From: a bacterium
Lineage (GTDB): Bacteria; Myxococcota_A; Bradymonadia; Bradymonadales; Bradymonadaceae
Assembly: GCA_030427705.1 (NCBI GenBank)
Contig: JAUIBR010000014.1
Coordinates: 62,001 to 126,000 of the forward strand
Direction: 5' to 3'
DNA: 64,000 bases
Position 1 is the first letter of the stretch, and every line of letters starts with the position of its first letter. The position numbers and the translations under genes are program-made. Shown one piece after another: positions 1-9,164 of the stretch. The notes under the pieces were generated by a model that was not told where the DNA came from, searched no databases, and saw nothing but the letters and a program-made list of their open reading frames with translations.

Positions 1-3000
1 ACGTCGCCAAAAACGGCGTACGCAGATTCTCGTGCGTTTCGGATTCCAACCAGCACACCAGGCTCTCGACTTCATCGGTGCCCAGCAAGCCGCGACCGCC
101 CTGAACTGCCGCCGACACGCCATGCGCGGACAACAAATCGCGCATGACTTCCGCACGCGCCCACGACCCTACGAGGACCGCAATCTGCGGCCCATCGGCC
201 AGTGGCGGATACTCTTGAGCCAGCTCCGAAAGCCGCGCGATGGTCGCTCGTTGCAATACGGTCGAATCGTCGTCTTCTAACTCTTCGTCGTCCTCAGAAT
301 CATCGGCCTCTTCGTCTTCCAGGCCACGACCTCGAGCGACAATCAGCTCAATCGGCGCGGGTTTTTCCGAAGTCCCCTCGGGCGCAACCAAACCCTCAAA
401 CGGCACGTCGCTACGCGGGTCTAGCGAGCCCTCTTCACCTTCAGCCGGGAACACTGAAGCGAACAATCGGTTGATGGCGTCCAGCAGATTTGGCGTGCTG
501 CGCCGGTTGATGGTGAACTTCTCGCTGGTGCGGTCTGCATGCGCAATCGCTGACGAAATCCGCCGATTGAACACGTCGACTTCGGCCCCACGGAATGCAT
601 AGATGGACTGCTTCAGGTCGCCCACAAAGAACAGGTGAATGGGGCGGCTTGCGGTCTGGATTCGCTCCCGCAACGTGTCCAATAAAGACAGCTGTCGATA
701 GGACGTATCCTGCGCTTCATCGACAAAGATATGGCGCAGCGGAAAGCGTGCCTTCAACACGGATTCCAACGACCTATCCCGCACCATTTCGTAGGCCAAC
801 GCCTCGATATCGCTGAAGCGAACCTTGCCGTGTTCTTGCAGGTACTCGCGGAATCCCTTGCTCCAACGCTGGCTGACAAAGGTCGAATGCGCCGCCGTCT
901 CTGCAAGGAAGTCGATGCGTTCAAACGCGCTGCAGAAGGCCTGCACAGCCGCGTCGCGGTCGGGGTCGTAGGCAAAGAGCTCGGCGAGTTCCTCTTGGTT
1001 AGCCTTCCAGACCTTGCGCAGTTTGCTGTCACCCAACCAGTTTTGACCGCCGCGGGTCTTGTTGGTCGGCAGGTTGATAATCTGCGCAATATTGCGCCAC
1101 GCAGATTCAGAATGGGTCTTCTTGGTGGTCTGTAGTGAACTCACGGCAAAAGTAGCCGCTTCACACAGCTTCGCCGCTTCATCGGCGATAGGTTTGTCGA
1201 CCCGGCGCTGCGCCTCTTCATAAGCGGCGTTGAGCTCATCTACATCCCAAGACTTCACGACTTCACAGACGGCATCAGCTGCGCGCTGCATAGCCATCAG
1301 CCAGGTCTCTTTGATGGACTCCGCGCGGTCTTCCAGACTGTCTTTCTGCGCGATGGACTCAGGGACGTCATAGCCGCAAGTCTCGGTCAGAAGCGCACGA
1401 AGACGTACCGGGTCCAATGTCTTCGTCAGCGCCATCAGATGCGGTTCTTCCTTCTCGAAATCCCCCAGGTATTGGTCCGACACGTAGGTCGCCAATTCCT
1501 CGGCGACATCATCGTCGGTGCAGACCTCAAATGTCCTGGCAGGCTCCCCATCCGCCGCCGCCTGGGCACCGTGACACTCCCGAAAAATCTCGCCGGCGAG
1601 CGAGTCGATGGTCGTGATGGGGGCTGTGGACAGTTGAATTAGGATGCGGCGGAAGCGCTCTTCGTCGGCGCGGATAGCTTCGACATAAGGGCGTTGTGGG
1701 CCTTCTGGCGTTCGCAGCAGGGCTTCGCGCACGCGGCGTTTCATCTCGCTCGCAGCGCGACGCGTGAAGGTGATGCACAGGATTTCCGAGGGTTCGCAGC
1801 CATCAGCCAAGGCCGCCAAGTAGCGCAATACCAGGTTGTAGGTCTTGCCCGTGCCTGCACCGGCGGAGATGAAGACATCCGTCTCCAAATCCGTTGACGC
1901 GACGGTCGCGCGTTCATGGTGCTCGCGCAGCGTATCGCGGTCCAAATCCTGGACGTCGGCGATGGGGCGCATGACCTCTGGATAGAACTTGTCCTGTCGG
2001 CTTGAGACCGACGCATCAATTTCGATCTCAGGCAGCGTTCTTGGGTCCTCGCAGCGTTCGCCCAACGCAACCGTATACCCGCATGCCCGCTCGTAATCGC
2101 AGTATCCTCGACCTTCGATGGGGCAACTATTAGGAAGAAGCAGGAAGTTCCCCTCGCGCATATTGGACAGGTGCGAGCTCAACCAGGTCTGGCTGAGTTC
2201 GCGCCAGGTCTTGCTGTCGCCGTTGACGATGGCACCGGCTTTGGCGTCCAAGGCAATCTCGGGTGCGTAGCGTTCATCTTTGGGGTCGCGTGGAAACTCT
2301 AGCGAGATTTCGGCGACCTCGGCGCTACCGTCCAAGTGCGCAAGCACGCCCTGACGCGCGAGCTCTTCGATGGCCAGCGCATAGAGCGGAAGCTGCAAAT
2401 GCTCACCGGTCAGCAGGCGTTTTTCGAGGCTGTCGCGCGACTTGCCTTTGCCAGTTTTGAAGTCACGAATCGCAAGTCGATTGCGCTCGCGGTCCCAGTC
2501 GATGCGGTCGACCTGACCTTTGACCTTTAGCTCGACGCCGTCGACTTGAATGCTAATAGGCGTCGGAATGCTGTGTGGGTCGGCATCGCGTTGGATGCGC
2601 TCGAGGTCCAAACCAAAACTGAATTCGGCATGGGCGACCTCACGATTGATATAGTTTTCGAATCGTTCTTCGACGGACTCCAACGCGGCCTGATGCGCGA
2701 CCGTCGCCTGTTGTAGCTTCGCTTCGATCTCAGCCCGAAGGTCCTCAACGCCGCTGTCTTCACGGTGTTTGTATGCTTTCTTCAGGTCGGCCTGCGACAA
2801 GACACCTCGAAACGTATCCCCGATTTTCGCGGCCCTGTCTTGCGTCGTCACCGAGCCGTCTGCGATCGCAGCAGCCAATGCATCCACTGTCTCCAAGACC
2901 CGTTGTGCTTGGTCCAGCGCCTTCTGCGCATCTTGCACCCGGACGTCATCGGCGTAGTGCTCCTCACCCGGCATTGCGGGTAGCCAGGGACGCAAATGGT

Positions 3001-4987
3001 AGACAACCCAACGTTTGATGGCGGGTCGCCAGCGCTCAACAATCGCGTCCGTGACCTTGTCCGAGAGCGTGACCTGTTGCTTCAGGTACTCTTTGACGAC
3101 CGCATCCAAACACAGCGCGATGCTAAACGTGATGCGCTCCACAACGTCGTCGGGGTTTTCGCCGGGTCGCCAACAGAGGCTCCAAAGCTCGTCCTCAGCG
3201 ATATCGATGGCTTTGCGTGCCGCGTCCGAAAACGCGCGATGCAGCAAGGTTCCCACTTCGCGCGCGTCGAGCTGGTCAGGCTGGTCTTCGTTGTCACGGA
3301 TGGTCAGCACATTGCGCAAAAAGTACTTCGTGCCGCACTGGCCGTAGTTTTCCAGCGACGAGGCGCTGTATGCGTCCGGCTCTTGAACACCTGCTGGCAA
3401 GCGCCCCGAGTAGTGACCAAACGTCGAGCTTTGGTCTGATGACGGCGAGCGCTCGGCGAGTGCTTCGCGGGAGGTGCGAAGGGTGTTGTGCAGCAATTCT
3501 ACCGTGTCGCCTGTGTCGTGAGGCGACACCCATTCGCGAAAACCCTCATGCCAGCCAAACAGGCGAGCGGAACGCCAGTCTGGCGCATCAGTTGGGGCTG
3601 CGGGGACTTCGTCCGACCATTCAAACGACTTGATTTGGGGGTGCGAATACCAGTCTTCCGCTGTCCAACTGCCGACAAGAAGCGACAACAAAGGACCGGG
3701 GTGTCGGACCTCTGTACCCGCCCCTTCGTTTGCGTAGCTTAAGACAACACGTTGGGCCTGGTCGGCGGCGACACCAAAGAGCGACATCTGTCGCTTAATC
3801 TCATGCATGACCAGGTCAGCTGGGGATTCGTCTGATTCCATCAACCCCAGTGCCCGCGCCCACGAAGCTTGATGCGCGTCCATCATCGTCGGGATGCGAG
3901 GGAAGTCGCCTTCGCCCAGTCCGGCGGCAATCAGAAGGTCGGCGGACGAACCATCGTATTGATCATAGGTGGTGATGCGCACGCCATGGTCGGAGCGTCG
4001 GCTGTGATTCAGGTACGTTCGGCCAAGCTCGGTCGCCAAAACCTGTGTCGCGCCAAGCTTCTTCACAAGTGGATGCGCGCCGCGTCGTTCCTCGACGTAA
4101 GCCAGTTCTTCGAGTGTCGCGAGCACCTTCTCGCAGACATCGGGCGCACGTGAATCGCCACGCACTTGAACGGCTTGTCGGATGCCGAGTTCCAAGACCA
4201 GCTTCAACAACCGCTGAAATGGCTTCGGGCCTTCTTTGACGCCGCGCCAGATTCGGTCGGTCCAGGTCTGCGCGCTTCCGCGGTCCCAGCGATTGACATC
4301 ATGCGACACCAGGTGTCGCCGCCACTGCGACAGAGTGAACGCTTCTCGCCGTATTGCTGCCAGAGCGTTGCGAACGCCACGTCGCACGTTTTCGCCCAAC
4401 GACTCCTGTCGCCAGTATTTTCCTTCCAAGATTGTGCGGACATGGAAGCGACTGACCGGGTGGGTATCCCAGCGGCTGAGCTGGCTTAGCGCCAGCACCC
4501 ATCGACTAATCGCGTGTGAGTCAATCGATTCAAAGTGGGCGGCACGAACGGGCAAGTCAGCATCTTCGAGCTCGCGAATCCACAACGCACGCATCGCCGA
4601 CGAGCGTGGCAGGAGGATCAAAACCTTGTCGCAATCTTCGGCCGAAGCGACAGTTTGTCGTATGTCGCGAACTGTCGCCTTCACCTCACCCCGACGCGTC
4701 GCTGCACGGCGTACTGACACGTGCTCAGGCATGTCTGAGGGTGTCGCCCATCCACCGGTTTCAAGCGCATCTGTGATGTCACCACGCGACACCGTCTGTG
4801 GCCAGAGAACGGGTGCGGCGAGCTCGCTGGACACCCAGTCGATGAAGAGTTCTTCCCAACGCGTTGGCATCACAAGGGTCGACGCATCAATCTGCGTGAT
4901 GCGCGTGCCCTCCCGGTCCACGTCCGGGAAACCCAACGCGGCTATGGCGTCGCCGTCAGCGGGCATGGCGAGGTCGCCAAGACGCAT
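1..4987 (-). CDS. AddB-AddA-like fused nuclease/helicase (partial)
   Basis: Double-strand-break repair exonuclease/helicase of the AddAB class, cut by the window edge. The frame stays open from 4987 to base 1 (about 1,660 codons). The N-terminal part is AddB-like: Cys551 in LENYGQC, GTLLHRAF near 579, VDRID near 826, DFKTGK near 842 and a cluster (C-P-I-E-G-R-G-Y-C, then ERAC) near 950-966. Together these give the RecB-family nuclease motifs and the four-Cys iron-sulphur set. Without a stop it continues into an AddA-like UvrD helicase with Walker A GAGTGKT near 1043, FTRRAASEMK, and Walker B FVDEAQDT near 1423. These halves are normally separate subunits. An in-frame GTG at 5071 could extend the start; neither start has a good ribosome site. 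The C-terminal AddA nuclease would lie outside the window. Confidence 0.85.
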   Translation of the reverse strand, partial: MRLGDLAMPADGDAIAALGFPDVDREGTRITQIDASTLVMPTRWEELFIDWVSSELAAPVLWPQTVSRGDITDALETGGWATPSDMPEHVSVRRAATRRGEVKATVRDIRQTVASAEDCDKVLILLPRSSAMRALWIRELEDADLPVRAAHFESIDSHAISRWVLALSQLSRWDTHPVSRFHVRTILEGKYWRQESLGENVRRGVRNALAAIRREAFTLSQWRRHLVSHDVNRWDRGSAQTWTDRIWRGVKEGPKPFQRLLKLVLELGIRQAVQVRGDSRAPDVCEKVLATLEELAYVEERRGAHPLVKKLGATQVLATELGRTYLNHSRRSDHGVRITTYDQYDGSSADLLIAAGLGEGDFPRIPTMMDAHQASWARALGLMESDESPADLVMHEIKRQMSLFGVAADQAQRVVLSYANEGAGTEVRHPGPLLSLLVGSWTAEDWYSHPQIKSFEWSDEVPAAPTDAPDWRSARLFGWHEGFREWVSPHDTGDTVELLHNTLRTSREALAERSPSSDQSSTFGHYSGRLPAGVQEPDAYSASSLENYGQCGTKYFLRNVLTIRDNEDQPDQLDAREVGTLLHRAFSDAARKAIDIAEDELWSLCWRPGENPDDVVERITFSIALCLDAVVKEYLKQQVTLSDKVTDAIVERWRPAIKRWVVYHLRPWLPAMPGEEHYADDVRVQDAQKALDQAQRVLETVDALAAAIADGSVTTQDRAAKIGDTFRGVLSQADLKKAYKHREDSGVEDLRAEIEAKLQQATVAHQAALESVEERFENYINREVAHAEFSFGLDLERIQRDADPHSIPTPISIQVDGVELKVKGQVDRIDWDRERNRLAIRDFKTGKGKSRDSLEKRLLTGEHLQLPLYALAIEELARQGVLAHLDGSAEVAEISLEFPRDPKDERYAPEIALDAKAGAIVNGDSKTWRELSQTWLSSHLSNMREGNFLLLPNSCPIEGRGYCDYERACGYTVALGERCEDPRTLPEIEIDASVSSRQDKFYPEVMRPIADVQDLDRDTLREHHERATVASTDLETDVFISAGAGTGKTYNLVLRYLAALADGCEPSEILCITFTRRAASEMKRRVREALLRTPEGPQRPYVEAIRADEERFRRILIQLSTAPITTIDSLAGEIFRECHGAQAAADGEPARTFEVCTDDDVAEELATYVSDQYLGDFEKEEPHLMALTKTLDPVRLRALLTETCGYDVPESIAQKDSLEDRAESIKETWLMAMQRAADAVCEVVKSWDVDELNAAYEEAQRRVDKPIADEAAKLCEAATFAVSSLQTTKKTHSESAWRNIAQIINLPTNKTRGGQNWLGDSKLRKVWKANQEELAELFAYDPDRDAAVQAFCSAFERIDFLAETAAHSTFVSQRWSKGFREYLQEHGKVRFSDIEALAYEMVRDRSLESVLKARFPLRHIFVDEAQDTSYRQLSLLDTLRERIQTASRPIHLFFVGDLKQSIYAFRGAEVDVFNRRISSAIAHADRTSEKFTINRRSTPNLLDAINRLFASVFPAEGEEGSLDPRSDVPFEGLVAPEGTSEKPAPIELIVARGRGLEDEEADDSEDDEELEDDDSTVLQRATIARLSELAQEYPPLADGPQIAVLVGSWARAEVMRDLLSAHGVSAAVQGGRGLLGTDEVESLVCWLESETHENLRTPFLAT

Positions 4988-5112
4988 GGCAGGAACGTAG
5001 AGATAGTAGCCGACGGAGGCATTTGTGGTGGGCGGGGCGCCACCCCTTACAACCCGCAAAGTTTGAAGCACACGACTAGTGTAACGCTCCGCTTCGCATC
5101 GCGTCCACTAGG

Positions 5113-5236
5113 GGTTCGCCTTTGGCTCACCGGTTTGGTTCGGCTTTGCCTCACCGGTTTGGTTCGGCTTTGCCTCACCGATTTGGTTCGCCTTTGGCTC
5201 ACCGATATGGTTCGCTGGCGCTCACCGATTTGGATT
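5113..5236. repeat. 24-bp tandem repeats, five units
   Basis: Five head-to-tail units of 23-24 bp with the theme GGTTCG-CTTTGGCTCACCGATTT, preceded by TAGGGG. They end just before the ribosome site of the DHFR-like gene. The same family occurs inverted downstream of that gene and as eight units at 40255-40455. Units are identical or near-identical with no spacer DNA, so this is not a CRISPR array. Confidence 0.85.
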
Positions 5237-5245
5237 GGAGACTCT

Positions 5246-5782
5246 ATGAATGTCGCATATCTCGCTATTTCGATTGACGGCTTTATTGCTGGTGCTGACC
5301 ACGATATCGAGTGGTTGAACAAGGCGGATGAACTCTACCCAGCGACTAACGAGAACGGGTTGCAATATACGGATTTCATCGCAGGCATTGGTTGCATACT
5401 GATGGGTCGAGCGACATTCGATTTTGTCGCGGGACTCGACATTGACTGGCCGTACGGTGATATGCCGGTTCTGGTCGCGACAACTCGCGACATCGAACCT
5501 CCGGCGACAACCGTGTCGTCCATCCAGGGCAGTATTGATGCGCTTCTGGACCATGCGCAGCAGATTGCAGGCGACAAGGATGTTTACGTGGATGGCGGTA
5601 GTCTGGTGAGCCAAACCATTAGGGTGAATCGGCTCGATGAGATGGTCCTGACGCAGATTCCGGTTGCGCTAGGTTCGGGCATCCCACTCTTCCAAGACCT
5701 TGGCCAAACCTGGTTCAAAGTGACCAATTTATCGCTTCACAACGGCACCTACCCTCAAATCACCTACCAATTGAATCGGTGA
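5246..5782 (+). CDS. DHFR-family protein (RibD C-terminal domain, YyaP-like)
   Basis: Cytoplasmic protein of about 178 residues in the dihydrofolate reductase/RibD C-terminal fold; the substrate is unknown for most members. Visible family marks are the N-terminal ISIDGFIAG, GRATFDFV, VLVATTR, DVYVDGG and the late VLTQIPVALGSGIPLF. I chose ATG 5246 because GGAG at 5237-5240 lies five bases ahead. The open frame extends further upstream only through the 24-bp repeats, which give a meaningless eight-residue repeat. It stands alone between two patches of the same repeat family, which may mark an acquired cassette. Its role, whether pteridine reduction or something else, cannot be read from the sequence. 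Confidence 0.85.
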   Translation: MNVAYLAISIDGFIAGADHDIEWLNKADELYPATNENGLQYTDFIAGIGCILMGRATFDFVAGLDIDWPYGDMPVLVATTRDIEPPATTVSSIQGSIDALLDHAQQIAGDKDVYVDGGSLVSQTIRVNRLDEMVLTQIPVALGSGIPLFQDLGQTWFKVTNLSLHNGTYPQITYQLNR

Positions 5783-5889
5783 GGCAAAGCCGAACACGGC
5801 TGTAGTTGTTCAAAACGGAACGGACGCCAGTCCGTGGAGTTGAAGAACTACAGACTTGTCAACGAGCACGGCGAAGCCGCGCAGTTAAC

Positions 5890-5940
5890 CAAATCGGTGA
5901 GCAAAGCCGAACCACATCGGTGAGCCAAAGGCGAACCCCA
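5890..5940. repeat. inverted partial copies of the 24-bp repeat
   Basis: About two units of the 24-bp family in the opposite orientation (AAATCGGTGAGCAAAGCCGA, then CATCGGTGAGCCAAAGGCGA), downstream of the DHFR-like gene. With the upstream array they bracket that gene. Confidence 0.75.
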
Positions 5941-5989
5941 ATCTGCTTGATATCGCCGCCGATGTCTGCGAAAAACCAATCAAGCAGAT
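5941..5989. other. perfect 11-bp inverted repeat upstream of a lipoprotein gene
   Basis: ATCTGCTTGAT at 5941-5951 and ATCAAGCAGAT at 5979-5989 are exact reverse complements separated by 27 bases. It ends 24 bases before the next start codon and lacks a T tract, so an operator or mRNA structure is as likely as a terminator. Confidence 0.6.
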
Positions 5990-6012
5990 AAACCTAAGCG
6001 GAACAGAAGGTT

Positions 6013-7716
6013 ATGCGTCTTTTGAAAGTAGTATTGATCGTGTTCGTCATGATTGCAGCGGGGTGCAATTCGGCGACCGAAAACGAGAACAACGAGATTC
6101 CGGCGAACAACCTGACATCACCGCAATCGGTGGAACAGGCGCTGGATAACCTCGTGACGGTCGGCGACACGTATCATGACTCGTCATACGAGCTGATTAG
6201 CCACTTCACGAACGACTACGAGTACAGCATCGGTGCCGGCAACCCGCCAACAGCCATGACCCTGGCGGATCCCGGATACACGCAGAAGCAAACCCAGTAT
6301 GAAAACGGTGTCCAGGTCTTACTGGGCAGCTACGGGCTCCTCGTTGCGCTGAAAACGGCAAATCTACAGGGACCGGATAGCGAAGGGTCGGGGTTGCGTG
6401 TTTCCCGGCAGCAGATTGGCCTCATCGCGGCCGCTCTAGCTGGTGCGGCGTTGATGGGTATTGGTGCCGCTGCGGGTTTCGGCCGAATGTTTGACCGTGC
6501 CGCCGCTCCGGTCATCGAGCGAGCAAAGACCGCAACCCCCGAAGAGGTTGCGCGCATGGCAGAAATTCTGGACCTGCCCGAGAACGCAACCCAAGACCAA
6601 GTGGTCGACCATCTGGAAAACGACATGGGGTATCTGGCTCGCGACCGTGCTGTTGATGAGATTGTGCAAGACTTCACGTCCAGCAATGAAGCGGGGATTC
6701 GACCGTTTGAAGGGTCCGAGATTAACGAAGCTGTGGCGGATGTCGCGCAAGAGGGTGGCCGCAATGCCGTGAATCTGGTCGCTGGAGCCACCACGGCAGC
6801 AACGGGCGGTCAGGGATACGCCCAAGCGCTAGAGGCCGCTGGCTTTCTTCCAACTCAAGCTGCGCTCGCCGATCTGGCCATTTCGGCCGTTTCAACCGCG
6901 ACCGAAACCCCGCTTCAACCGCTTGATGTCTTCAATGCAATCTTCATCTCGAGCTCGACCACCGCTCGTGACCGACGACGTTTCCGTGAGAACGTGATGG
7001 GATACACCATCGACGAGGCGATTCGAGTGCTCACGCAGGATTTGGCGGAGGCCTCGATCGAAGAGATTGAATCCGCCATGCGTGCGCTCATCGACGACAT
7101 GATTGTGGAGCTTGGAGACCAGATAACTGTTGAAGAATCTGGCACTGCAATCTGGGTCGAGTTTCCCAGCCGGGTCGTGCTCGCGCGCTTGAATGACCCC
7201 GAGGGTACGATTCTTCATCCAACCGATGACAACTTCGATTCGATCCTTGCTGCCAACGGCGACATCTCAGCGCACAGCAACTTCGACCCCAACCTGATTG
7301 AAGGTCTGCTCTTTCCGATCGACGACGAATCGGCGCCAGCCAACAACACGAACAACGTGAACAACACGGGTGCGGATTCAGACGGCGATGGCGTGCCCGA
7401 TGCGGAAGACAACTGCCCGAACGACCCGAACTGGTATCAGGTCGACAGCGACTTAGACGGCATCGGCAACGAATGCGACGACTCCGCCTGCCCAGAGTTC
7501 ACCTACGACGAAGATGGCTGTGTAGAAGGTATGGCTTGGGACCGAGCTGTCGCAGCCTGCACCCAGCCAATGTGCCCAACCGGAGCGATGTACAACTCCG
7601 TCAAAGACTGCTGCTGCGACTGCTGGGACGACAAAACGCTCGACACCGTCATCGACCCGTGCCGCGTAGGTTTCGTGCTGTTCTGCGCCGAGCGTGACCC
7701 GAACGAAGGCGGATAA
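6013..7716 (+). CDS. large lipoprotein with thrombospondin type 3 calcium-binding segment
   Basis: Predicted outer-membrane or periplasmic lipoprotein of 567 residues. The signal peptide ends in lipobox IAAGC (Cys19), followed by an Asn/Glu-rich linker. A Gly/Ala-rich hydrophobic stretch lies near 137-155 (AAALAGAALMGIGAAAGFG). The middle is acidic and helical with no domain I recognise. After an NNTNNVNNTG linker near 447, a Cys/Asp-rich segment (DSDGDGVPDAEDNCP, DSDLDGIGNECD) matches thrombospondin type 3 repeats, which bind calcium. The C-terminus has about ten more cysteines, probably disulphide-bonded. AGAAGG sits just before the ATG. It appears monocistronic. Function unknown; a surface or adhesion role is an inference from the repeats. 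Confidence 0.85.
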   Translation: MRLLKVVLIVFVMIAAGCNSATENENNEIPANNLTSPQSVEQALDNLVTVGDTYHDSSYELISHFTNDYEYSIGAGNPPTAMTLADPGYTQKQTQYENGVQVLLGSYGLLVALKTANLQGPDSEGSGLRVSRQQIGLIAAALAGAALMGIGAAAGFGRMFDRAAAPVIERAKTATPEEVARMAEILDLPENATQDQVVDHLENDMGYLARDRAVDEIVQDFTSSNEAGIRPFEGSEINEAVADVAQEGGRNAVNLVAGATTAATGGQGYAQALEAAGFLPTQAALADLAISAVSTATETPLQPLDVFNAIFISSSTTARDRRRFRENVMGYTIDEAIRVLTQDLAEASIEEIESAMRALIDDMIVELGDQITVEESGTAIWVEFPSRVVLARLNDPEGTILHPTDDNFDSILAANGDISAHSNFDPNLIEGLLFPIDDESAPANNTNNVNNTGADSDGDGVPDAEDNCPNDPNWYQVDSDLDGIGNECDDSACPEFTYDEDGCVEGMAWDRAVAACTQPMCPTGAMYNSVKDCCCDCWDDKTLDTVIDPCRVGFVLFCAERDPNEGG

Positions 7717-7795
7717 CGCGGCCTTCGGCCTCGGGGTTCGCGCTTTGCGCTCAGAATTCGGCGCTACGCTCCCTCAGAACTCAGTCGCTGCACTC

Positions 7796-8003
7796 CGGAA
7801 CTCACTTTGGCGTAGGAGCTCCACAGATTTCTCAGACTGTTTCACAGATACCCACAGATATTTTTGGGGCGGTATTCTGGGTCAACCACCTGATCTAAGC
7901 AGAAAAGAATCTGCGAAAATCTGAGTCAAATCCGTGGGAATCTGTGGAACTTTCACTCAATGGTCGCGCGAACAGAACGACGATTCCCTCCAATCCCGTA
8001 ACG
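7796..8003. repeat. 208-bp dispersed repeat with terminal inverted repeats, copy 1
   Basis: Matches 8956-9164 over its whole length with few differences. Inside it, CTCCACAGATTT near 7819 and AATCTGTGGAACTTT near 7939-7953 form terminal inverted repeats about 135 bp apart, like a miniature mobile element. The shared part runs on to CAATCCCGTAACG and stops exactly where a sigma-factor remnant starts. The gap 7717-8004 holds nothing else I can identify. Confidence 0.85.
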
Positions 8004-8004
8004 G

Positions 8005-8136
8005 GCGTTGTCGTATGCCCACGGCCCCGAAGAGGGATTGCGACACCTGAACGACCTCATCGCCGAGGGTTCGTTTGAGCGCTATCAACCGCCACATGCC
8101 GCGCATGCCTTCATACTTCGAAAAACAGGCAAATAG
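8005..8136 (+). pseudogene. remnant of an ECF sigma factor C-terminus (DUF6596/SigJ-like)
   Basis: Forty-three codons ending in TAG read ALSYAHGPEEGLRHLNDL, then ERYQPPHAAHAF and LRKTGK. This matches the last segment of ECF sigma factors of the DUF6596 type (GPEAGL-LLD-L, YHPLHAARADLLRRLGR pattern). No start codon or sigma-2/sigma-4 region precedes it; the sequence switches abruptly to the 208-bp repeat at 8003/8004. It is therefore a truncated leftover, with the break caused by or marked by the repeat. Confidence 0.7.
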
Positions 8137-8245
8137 AGGAAGCAGAAGAGGCGTACCTCAGAGTGAACTTGTTGTTCGTACTTGTGATTATGGTTAATCT
8201 GGAATCACACTGACTGCAGAGAACATCATAAAAAAAACAATTGGG

Positions 8246-8719
8246 ATGGTCGTTCTGGCGATTGGATTGTTGGGCTGTGGCGAAGATGCGCCAGACAAAA
8301 ACAACGACAACGTCAACAACACCAATAACGACAACAACGTCAACAACGTCAACAACGTCAACAACGAGAACAACTCAGACTGCGATGCTTGTGATGGGCC
8401 CCTTCCGACGTGCCGCAATGGAGTCGCGCGATACACGCCGGCGGTCTGTGAAAACGACCGCTGCGTCCTTAAAGAGCCCGTTCAAACGGTTTGTGGCGAT
8501 AGCGGACGAGTCTGCGGTAATGAAGGTGCGTGCGTAACACTGGACACATTTTGCAGCGAATGTGGTGAGCGCCCAAATCGATGTATGGACAATGTTCTGA
8601 CAACGTTCGAACTGAACTGCTCGGCCGAAAATCCCGCATGCGAATACATCGAGACCACACGAGATTGCGTCGCTGAAAACCTGATTTGCATCAACGGCGA
8701 CTGCATCGTCCCGCCCTGA
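8246..8719 (+). CDS. Asn-linker Cys-rich lipoprotein
   Basis: Small secreted lipoprotein: a hydrophobic segment ending in lipobox LLGC, then an Asn-rich linker (NNDNVNNTNN), then about 100 residues with some sixteen cysteines, probably disulphide-bonded. The only ATG in reach (8246) leaves a signal peptide with no positive charge. The frame is open upstream and reads IIKKT before that ATG, with no ATG, GTG or TTG there. Initiation at the ATC or ATA codons (8225-8230), or a mutated start, would restore a normal signal peptide. No recognised domain; function unknown. Confidence 0.7.
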   Translation: MVVLAIGLLGCGEDAPDKNNDNVNNTNNDNNVNNVNNVNNENNSDCDACDGPLPTCRNGVARYTPAVCENDRCVLKEPVQTVCGDSGRVCGNEGACVTLDTFCSECGERPNRCMDNVLTTFELNCSAENPACEYIETTRDCVAENLICINGDCIVPP

Positions 8720-8784
8720 GCTTCCCCTCAAGGCAACTCACCAAATCTCAAGATAACTTCGCGCAGCGAAAGATAACTATTCGA

Positions 8785-8900
8785 TCTCGGAGCGTAAGGT
8801 CCGCAAATTCGCAATATACCTATGCGTCCGAACTGCCGTTGACTTCGGAACCGTGGCGTTCGCCAACGCCTCATCGATGGGTCTTCTTCGCATCATCGGG
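8785..8900 (-). pseudogene. duplicated C-terminal fragment of the thioredoxin/TPR gene
   Basis: On the minus strand this reads IDEALANATVPKSTAVRTHR followed by YIANLRTLRSEIE, almost identical to the C-terminus encoded at 9887-10000. Only the last 37 or so codons are present, without start or ribosome site. It is a partial segmental duplication next to copy 2 of the 208-bp repeat. Confidence 0.8.
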
Positions 8901-8955
8901 GCCATCGAACTCACAAAGAACGCGAGCGATAGAGAGTTTCTCGAATCGCGGTTAG

Positions 8956-9164
8956 CGGAACTCACGATGGCGTAGGAGTTCCACAGATTTCTCAGATTTG
9001 TTCCACAGATACCCACAGATATTTTTGGGACCGTATTCTGGGTCAACCACCTGATCTAAGCAGAAAAGAATCTGCGAAAATCTGAGTCAAATCCGTGGGA
9101 ATCTGTGGAACTTTCACTCAATGGTCGCGCGAACAGAACGACGATTCACTCCAATCCCGTAACG
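8956..9164. repeat. 208-bp dispersed repeat with terminal inverted repeats, copy 2
   Basis: Second copy of the 7796-8003 repeat, in the same orientation. Its right end runs into the last codons of the minus-strand lipoprotein gene that ends at 9146, so this copy is in the likely ancestral context and copy 1 is the displaced one. Confidence 0.85.

Noticed and set aside
4236-5000. Plus-strand reading frame of 254 codons
   Set aside because: It lies opposite the AddB-like gene, is Arg/Ser-rich and lacks any domain; a shadow of the real minus-strand gene.
5113-5245. N-terminal extension of the DHFR-like gene through the repeats
   Set aside because: It gives a repeating eight-residue peptide (RLWLTGLV type), and a good ribosome site sits at the internal ATG.
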